Shown here: piece by piece, positions 21,378-27,570 of the stretch
How positions within the stretch are numbered: position 1 is the first letter of the stretch
Layout of the letters: each line of letters starts with the position of its first letter
Origin: Tieghemiomyces parasiticus
Lineage: Eukaryota; Kickxellomycota; Dimargaritomycetes; Dimargaritales; Dimargaritaceae
Direction: 5' to 3'
Assembly: GCA_027575765.1 (NCBI GenBank)
Contig: JANBPT010000636.1
Location: 1-27,570 of the forward strand
Length of the DNA stretch: 27,570 bases
Notes under the pieces: model-generated
The model's database searches: none
What the model saw: only the letters and a program-made list of their open reading frames with translations
What the model was told of the DNA's origin: nothing
Translations under genes and position numbers: made by a program

Positions 21378-22903
21378 TCACCGAAATAGGATAGCTGAGG
21401 AAAAAGGCTTAAAGAACACTACACAGTATGGGTGACACAGCGGGGAGGCGGAGGAAATGGCTGGAACGACGGGTAGGAAGGGGGGACGGGAGGGTCGACT
21501 AGCGCAGAGTCAGCAGGATAGGGGTGGGAGAAAGTGGGTTGCGGCGGCGGTGAGCTCCTCAAGTTGGGTGGCCAAGTTTATCAGCCGGGAGCGGAAGGGC
21601 CGGCAACGATGGCGGGCGGACCTTGTGCTATGTATGCGTAAAGGCCAGCCGGCTGAGGCGGGAGTGAGACGCAGACGCCAGGAGCCAGAAGGAAGATTAG
21701 CGAGACGCTAAGGCCGTATGACTATGGGATAGGGGTCGCCGAGGGTGGGTGGGGGCGTAGGCCACTGCGCTCTGCGGTGCGCCTTTCTTTGCGGACGAGA
21801 GCTAGTGATGAGGGAGATGGGTGCATGTGCCAAATGTTGCGCCTGGGACAAGTGCCTGGAAGCTGGTGGGTTAGTGCGCTGGGTGCAACGTCCGAAAATT
21901 TGGCAGCACTAGCCGGGCAAGTTGTAGCACCATTCCCCCTCCAGCCTCTAATGGCGAGGCTTCGAAGGCGCTCCATGTGCCTGGTGACCATGTCACTCCC
22001 CTTACGCTGCAGACACATCGACGGGCCCCGTCTGACTGGCCGAGAAAAAAGCCAAGTCATTGTGGCAGAGATGGTCCCGCTGGATAAGCCCCGTGATGAC
22101 GGCCGCGCGTGGGGCAGTTGGTAAACCCAATGCAACAGGCGGCTGGCCACATTGATGTGAGGGCAAGTTGCAGGCCAGCCGTGCCCATTTAGTGCATTAG
22201 CGACAGTCCCCACCACCAGTGCGGCTGCCCTACATGATCGGGTACGGTGGGTTCCGTGTAGAGCATATCAAGTATACCTGGGCAGGCCCCAGGCACCCGG
22301 AGATTGAGGCCTATCCTACGGCAGAAACCCCCGGCCATGGGGCCCAGTGGCACCGGGGGGTTTGGCTTCCGTGGCGTTGAAAGCATAGAGCAGGAACCCA
22401 GCAGGGTAGGGCTGGCCGGAGAGCGTCGATCCTTCCATGTCGTGTGCACAATTTCTATGCCTAGCCGTCGTGTGCGCACGCCTTGAAGGCCATCGGCTCT
22501 CCTACACAATCCTAGGTGGCAGATCCACGGTACGGGAGGCTGGCAACAGGCCATGTCACCGCACTGCGGGCCCCAGCCACATATCAGTTTACGGAAACTG
22601 CAGTACCAGGCCTTGCCGCATGCTGCGACAGCCTGTGTTCGGGACTGGACAGGGGCGGGTGGCGGTAGTTTACCATGCGAAGCAGGCAATCAACGGACGG
22701 AGTCTCGCCCACGCGGATGCCACCCGCCCTGCCTTACCAATGTACCGCCCATGTATATTTTATTCCGCCCATGGCCGGTTGGGTCTCACTCAGAGGCCTC
22801 CTCAATCCTTTGTGGCACAGAACCAGGTTTGCGTGGACCCATTCAGCCAGTCAAGCTTTCCACTGGAAGAGAGCCGCAGTTGGAAAGTGTGAGAGCTGCC
22901 ATG
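21378..22903. promoter_or_regulatory. Divergent promoter interval between GID7 and eIF4E
   Basis: This interval separates GID7 (-) from eIF4E (+). From 21378 to 21822 the minus strand has no ATG, suggesting GID7 leader. From about 21823 to 22903 the DNA is GC-rich with ATGs on both strands and several overlapping but unrecognisable ORFs. I see no family motif and take it as promoter DNA or a decayed insertion. An inverted repeat with arms AAACCCCCGG and CCGGGGGGTTT lies at 22325-22363. Confidence 0.4.
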
Positions 22904-24014
22904 AGGGAAAAAAAAACGTGTCATCACGCCAGCCCATAGTATCCACTATTCGCACGGCGCCTTGGCCGCAAACGTCATATAGGCCTGCTTACCCAGCAAC
23001 GTTCACCGTCCACCCATATCGTTTATCCATCTCTTGTCTCCACATCATCGCCGCTGCCATTACCACCGTTGTCTATTTCTTTATACTGCCATTACTTCGC
23101 GGATTGCCACTTCGTACAACCATCCATCCATCCATCCATCTATCCTGTCTGCAACAGCGTCATTTACTCCCCAACTTCAGTATCGGTATCCTAACCTCAT
23201 CGTCTAAGGCGTTAGCTCGCACAAGAAACCACCTCCATTTTTCACACGTTTCAAACCGCTCCTCCGCGACGCATTCTTAAAGATCCGTAAAGTCGGCTAC
23301 CCCAATCACACCGTCACTGCAGCATTCGCCGGACCCAGTTGGTCCCAACCCCTTGGAATCGAGCGTAACCGAAAGGATCCCCACGCAACGAAACATCCCC
23401 ACATTAGACCTTCCCCCCACCTGAAACCACCCCCCGCCTTCTCTAGGCCAACCACGCTCTGTAGCCGAAGACACCAGAACCCACCACACGTAGACGCGCG
23501 CCTGTAAAATCACAAACGCCCCGCCCCTTCCCCGCCAATACCCACCCGGCCCCTGTAACACCGTAGATATCAAAACGCTGCCCGCCCCGTCTGTGCGCAT
23601 CGGTATCACTCCCTAGCTCATTCCCTTTACCCCTCCCAACCGCACATCCCGCGACTCTTTTTTGTTCATCCCCTCGACTTGACCTCTGGCTAACCCGTCG
23701 CCCATCAAACTAACATACCCCGCGGTTTGCACTACGCTTTGATCCGTGGGATCACATCCTCATCTTTGCCCATTTGACTGCGCCCCACTCCTCGCTCGCT
23801 CGCTCAGCCCCAATTCCATATCCCGGCCCCGCTGCTCTCTACTGCCCACGAGCCCTAGTTCGGCGCGATTGCCTCTCTGTCTCGCCGTCCCTTTCACCCT
23901 CAGTCTTACATCTTCAATTTTTCTGTCCAGTCGCAACCAGCTTTTTGCTGTGCTTATTTGCCTCCATTTCTCCGATACTTGGTCCCATTTTATTCCACAC
24001 GTACCGCTGTCGCC
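22904..24014 (+). promoter_or_regulatory. Long ATG-free pyrimidine/A-rich leader region of eIF4E
   Basis: Across 1,111 nt before the eIF4E start the + strand contains no ATG, while the complementary strand contains about 34. The tract is C-rich and G-poor, includes (CATC)5 at 23121-23140 and CTCG repeats near 23791, and becomes CT-rich close to the start. A scanning-competent 5' leader under selection against upstream starts explains this best. How much is transcribed, and whether leader introns exist, cannot be told from sequence. Confidence 0.5.
23121..23140. repeat. (CATC)5 microsatellite
   Basis: Five perfect CATC units inside the eIF4E upstream tract. Confidence 0.85.
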
Positions 24015-25121
24015 ATGTCTGTCTCGCCCATCGCCGCCGCCGCCGCCTCCTCCTCGCAGCTGACTTCCGTCGCCGCTAGCCATGACGATAGCCAACAGCC
24101 ACAAATCAAGACGGTCTTCAACGATCCTCAGAACTTTGACGTGAAGCACCCGCTCCAGAACGCATGGACTCTTTGGTTCGATAATCCTACCAAGCGCACC
24201 AACACCAACACCTGGTCTCAGAACCTGCGTGAGATAATAACCTTCTGTACCGTCGAGGACTTTTGGGGCGTTATTAACAACATCACCAAGGCCACCGATC
24301 TGCCCCCGGGCTCCAACTACCACATGTTTAAGGAGGGTATCAAGCCCATGTGGGAAGACCCCGCCAACGAGCATGGTGGCCGGTGGGTCCACTTTATGCA
24401 GCGCCGGCCGGCCGAGGGCAACGAAATGTGGCTCCATACGGTAAGTAGTCGGAAGAGTGCGGAACTAACCATTTTCTGAAGGGGAAGGAGGATAGCTCGT
24501 CAATTGATGAAAGCATGAAGGCCATTTCCTGATGGTTACCGGATCGTCTAGTTGGAATCCTACTAGGAAGGGCAGCGACGAAAGGGTTGGCGGACGGCGT
24601 GAGAGATGGACAACTTCGGGCTGCCCGTTTCCCGCATTTACCTCACCTTCCCTTTTCGGAGCTACTCGACCCATTGGTCCACCACCTGGGCCGCCCGGGG
24701 CCAGATGACGGACATGTTGCCACAACCACTTGCTAATCTTCTCTCTGATGGCGAGTTATCCTCATCCTGTCGGACCGTTTGCGGTGCTGTCGGCAATACC
24801 CACCCCACGGTAGAGACTGGGGTTTGTACGGAAGCTAACCGATTACACTTTTGTCCGTTGTATCTCTTTTTACATCTTCTACAGCTCCTGGCCCTGATTG
24901 GCGAGAACTTTGACAACGAGGAGGACATTTGCGGGGTCGTCTTCGCTAACCGCCGTAGTCAGTTCCGGATATCGCTGTGGACGCGGGTAGCCAGCGACAG
25001 CGATATTGTGCTCAACATCGGGCGCCAGATGCGTACCTTCCTGAACCTTCCCAGCCAGGTCAAACTGGAGTTTAGCGAGCACGAGACGGCGAACGCCGAA
25101 CCTTTCCGTCACGAGCTCTAA
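24015..25121 (+). CDS. Translation initiation factor eIF4E (cap-binding), 2 exons
   Basis: Exons 24015-24440 and 24885-25121 join in phase 0 across a 444-nt intron (GTAAGT...TCTACAG) to encode 220 residues. The conserved core begins at KHPLQNAWTLWF near residue 44. The cap-stacking tryptophans correspond to W67 (NTNTWSQN) and W113 in IKPMWEDPAN, with the adjacent Glu114 that contacts m7G. W84 in EDFW marks the surface that binds eIF4G and 4E-BPs, and W174 in RISLWTR matches the C-terminal cap contact. The protein binds mRNA caps in the cytoplasm and recruits eIF4G to start translation. Residues 1-40 are a flexible S/A/Q-rich extension. Sequence flanking the junction (MWLHT then LLALIGENFD) matches the family with no gap, so no exon is missing in the long intron. 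The ATG is the first after more than 1.1 kb without one. Confidence 0.97.
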
Positions 25122-26870
25122 TTTTTGCGTTGGTGTGGCGTTAACGGGCTTGGATATTCGGTGCTCTGTCGTACTAAGCCTTGCTTTGGTCGCTGAAGTT
25201 TTGGAACTGCGCCGTCGCCTTATGTCCTTGGTCATTTCTGTCTTTGTCTCTCTCTCTCTCTCCCCCCTCGCTCTCTCTCCCTCCCTCTCTCTCTTCCCCT
25301 TAATTCCGCCCCGTGTATAATGTCCCTTTCTACTTTGCTTGTGAGGCATTAGCCTTGTGTCCCAGAGATAGGGCGTAGTAGGTCGACAGGCTATTGCCTA
25401 AGAGTTTACTTGCCTCTTCTCCAGGTGCGTCCAGACGAACATTGCCTTCGCTGCCCCTGAAGCTTTATAAACCTCGGTTCTTAAACTTGATTTACCGGAA
25501 TTTGGGTTGACAATTACCTTGATTGCAGACAATAGGGAACAAGCTTACTGACTCGAGCTTACCGGGTAATGTCACGTAATGGTCGGCAGGCTGAGTCACT
25601 TGACAGGCTCAAGATTCTGTCACATTGTCCAGTCTTTCCTTAAGACTGCTAGGTTAACGTTGAGCGGTACATCGCCCTCCCGATCGTCAGAGTGTCTAAA
25701 GTAGTACTAGGCCGCTTTCAGAACGCTGTGCTTAGCGACAGGAGCCAGCCGTCGATTGATCACGCGGGGCACTATATTGTCAGCGGTAAAGTTGGTATCA
25801 ATTTAAAGGTCACTTCCCTCAGCGAAATTCTTGGGTAGATTAGCCATAACGTACCTAGGGTACTGGCTTTGGTCACTAACCCAGACCCCTGAGGTACATA
25901 GTAGGCGACGGAGTTAAGCAGTCCGAAACACTCCGTACAGAATTGTGCTCATGGCGATGAGAAACGTGACTAGACCACACAAGCTAAATACTAGTTAGTC
26001 ATGCTTCTAAATCTGACCGTCTCTGGGATATGCACCTCCCCCGATAAAAAAGTTTACCGTTGCTATCCGTATTGAAATTAGGTACGCAGAAGGGGACTCG
26101 AAGTTTTGCAGGGTGCGTTGACGGATGAACAAACGGCCACAGCCATGTTTAAAAGGTAAAGACCCTAAGAAGTAATTGCCCGAAAGCGTAAGGTAGGCCG
26201 CATGACGGGTGATGGCCAAACGGTGGAATAACCGTACACGATTGCAATGTGTATAAAAGAAAAAGTACCCCGCTTAGCTGCAAGGTTAAACCCGACCGGT
26301 GCATTTATATACGTAATAGCAAACCAGAGATATGGTCGTTCAAATGTAGCTAATCATTGACCAGTTCGGGAAGAGATTGACTACGGAAACGGAGCTTTTC
26401 AGCGCTGACCTTAAGGTATTACTTATACCCCCAACCCCTAGGTTCTTATCTACCACATACCTGTATATTGCCGACATTCTCGTCCACTACTACCACACTC
26501 CACATCTACCACTGGGCACGAGGTTCAAGTGACGGTCATGAGGCAGGAATGGAGAAAATCAGAATCCAATGGCTAATACTCAAGGGATCAGGCCTCAACC
26601 GCGAAATACGTAGTAAAATGTACCGGCCCAATAGCTGCCTAGAAAACGGTGGGTAGCTTTGCTTTATTAAAGGAGCTGACCAAGCTAAACCTGCTCGTTT
26701 CAACCCATTAGAGATATAAACCAGTTGGCTTATAACTATACTTTGATCGGGATAGAAATCAGCTGTATTGAATACGTGGCCATTCACGCTGTCGCGTCAC
26801 TTACTGGAAGAAAGGTTTTACTCACCGAGGACCGATTTAATCCGACGGTTCACCCATGTAAGACCAAGCC
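25122..26870. other. eIF4E 3' flank and intergenic DNA, no supported gene
   Basis: The first 200 nt contain a CT microsatellite and then GTGTATAATG, a likely polyadenylation area of eIF4E. From 25330 to 26870 composition is near random. I find no ORF of note, tRNA or repeat. An 11-nt match to an 18S rRNA motif at 25824-25834 is too short to mean anything. Confidence 0.55.
25246..25298. repeat. CT-rich microsatellite
   Basis: An imperfect (CT)n run of about 50 nt with short C interruptions in the probable eIF4E 3' UTR. Confidence 0.8.
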
Positions 26871-27317
26871 TCATTCGGTTTGCAGGTTAAAGAGCTTTTG
26901 GACCAAGGGCTCCAGCCAGGGGTACATTTTCTCATTCACCCTGCAGGCAAGCGCGTAGTCATTTTTGCAAAGCTGGGAGCTGACGTTGTGCATGAGGAAG
27001 TATACCTGCATACACCGAAGGCTGGTACTAATGGCCACATTCCACTGCTCAGAGGTCAACCCGCAATATCTCGTAGGATGCTCACCATCCACCTCCGTCA
27101 AGGTCGTCGACTGGTTGTGTTCCACGGGGCAGTTGGCCGCCATCTCCTGGACAAGCGTGTCAAGTGCTTCCCCGGTCAGCACCCCCTCACCAGCCGAGGT
27201 AGACGGCAAAGCGGTGTCTTTACAGGTAGAGCTGGACTCGCCGTCAGATATGGTTGGGCGGGCAGCCACGTAGCTGAGAGCCAACAGGGCAACGATAAAC
27301 TGGCTGGTGAACTTCAT
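26871..27317 (-). CDS. Secreted small cysteine-rich protein, unknown function
   Basis: An intronless ATG-to-TGA frame of 148 residues on the minus strand. The N-terminus is a classic signal peptide: MKF, a hydrophobic IVALLALSYV core and likely cleavage after Ala18 or Ala19 before RPT. The mature part has six cysteines (residues 32, 63, 85, 102, 117, 125), enough for three disulfides. Possible N-glycosylation sites are N68-Q-S and N111-V-S. There is no GPI-like hydrophobic tail, so it is probably released. A minus-strand TATA element lies about 200 nt upstream and the leader between contains no ATG. I recognise no domain. The spacing fits no hydrophobin or CFEM pattern I know. It resembles small secreted, effector-like proteins of fungi in general form only. 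Confidence 0.75.
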   Translation of the reverse strand: MKFTSQFIVALLALSYVAARPTISDGESSSTCKDTALPSTSAGEGVLTGEALDTLVQEMAANCPVEHNQSTTLTEVDGEHPTRYCGLTSEQWNVAISTSLRCMQVYFLMHNVSSQLCKNDYALACRVNEKMYPWLEPLVQKLFNLQTE

Positions 27318-27570
27318 TGCGGGAGGGGGACGGAGTGATACGAATGACTAAAGGTACGGGGATGGGGTTGGATAAGCCGATAAGGGAAAGCGGTATTATG
27401 TTTGCTAATGCAACGATGTTGAAGACTTGGAAAAGTATACCAGGTGTGCAAGTTAGGCTATATGGATAAAGCAGGCGGATGATGGACATCTACTTTCGCG
27501 GCCAAGCACTCTGGGTTTTATAAATTGCAAGTACGAACTACAGGCGGGAGGGGGGCTGCAATTCCAGTGG
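27318..27570 (-). promoter_or_regulatory. Promoter of the secreted protein gene
   Basis: On the minus strand TTTATAAAA lies at about 27513-27521, roughly 200 nt before the ATG at 27317. No ATG occurs on that strand between 27486 and the start, consistent with a leader. A purine-rich patch on + just before the coding sequence reads as pyrimidine-rich in the mRNA. Confidence 0.5.

Noticed and set aside
22189..22689. 166-codon minus-strand ORF, with overlapping + strand ORFs at 22437-22892 and 22553-22939
   Set aside because: Several frames are open at once because the DNA is GC-rich and stop-poor; the peptides show no family motif.
25824..25834. GAAATTCTTGG, identical to a conserved 18S rRNA segment
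   Set aside because: Only 11 nt match and the flanks do not resemble rRNA.
1..27570. CRISPR arrays, operons or bacterial insertion sequences
   Set aside because: No regularly spaced direct repeats, no Shine-Dalgarno-led gene strings and no transposase; gene structure is eukaryotic throughout.

Overview
The window looks like nuclear DNA of a fungus. It carries intron-rich genes with strong GTAAGT-type donors and short introns (122-302 nt in most genes, one of 444 nt). It also carries an intronless tRNA with a Pol III T-run, and protein families typical of fungi: an Atx1 copper chaperone, a Gid7/WDR26 GID-ligase subunit, Noc4, and V-ATPase subunit A without an intein. The SNAPC3/SNAP50 homologue, moderate-to-high GC and several introns per gene suggest an early-diverging lineage rather than a budding yeast. 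That placement is inference; no marker here fixes the species.

Layout. 1-2539 holds no gene I can support. 2540-4463 (+) is a SNAPC3/SNAP50-like snRNA transcription factor in two exons. 5083-7707 (+) is Noc4 in six exons. 7708-10690 is a 3-kb stretch with only anonymous ORFs. 10868-10954 (+) is a tiny four-cysteine, metallothionein-like ORF behind a clear TATA box. It converges on ATX1 at 11307-12013 (-, three exons). 12838-12910 (+) is tRNA-Gln(CUG). 13529-16026 (-) is VMA1 in five exons. 17806-20997 or further (-) is GID7/WDR26 in at least eight exons. 24015-25121 (+) is eIF4E in two exons. 25122-26870 is empty of recognisable genes. 26871-27317 (-) is a secreted six-cysteine protein of unknown function. 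All splice junctions I propose keep the reading frame across every intron.

Themes. Most genes are housekeeping: snRNA transcription, 40S ribosome assembly, translation initiation, vacuolar acidification and protein turnover. The part most open to new biology is a possible copper pair, the Cys-rich mini-ORF converging on ATX1. A second is the secreted Cys protein at the right edge.

The most striking non-coding signal is in the eIF4E-GID7 divergent interval. The 1,111 nt upstream of the eIF4E start contain no ATG on the sense strand, but about 34 ATGs on the antisense strand. On the other side, the GID7 sense strand has one ATG in roughly 820 nt upstream of its coding core. Between these purged tracts lies a GC-rich block of about 1.1 kb with many ATGs on both strands. 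This pattern suggests long, selected 5' leaders diverging from a shared promoter.
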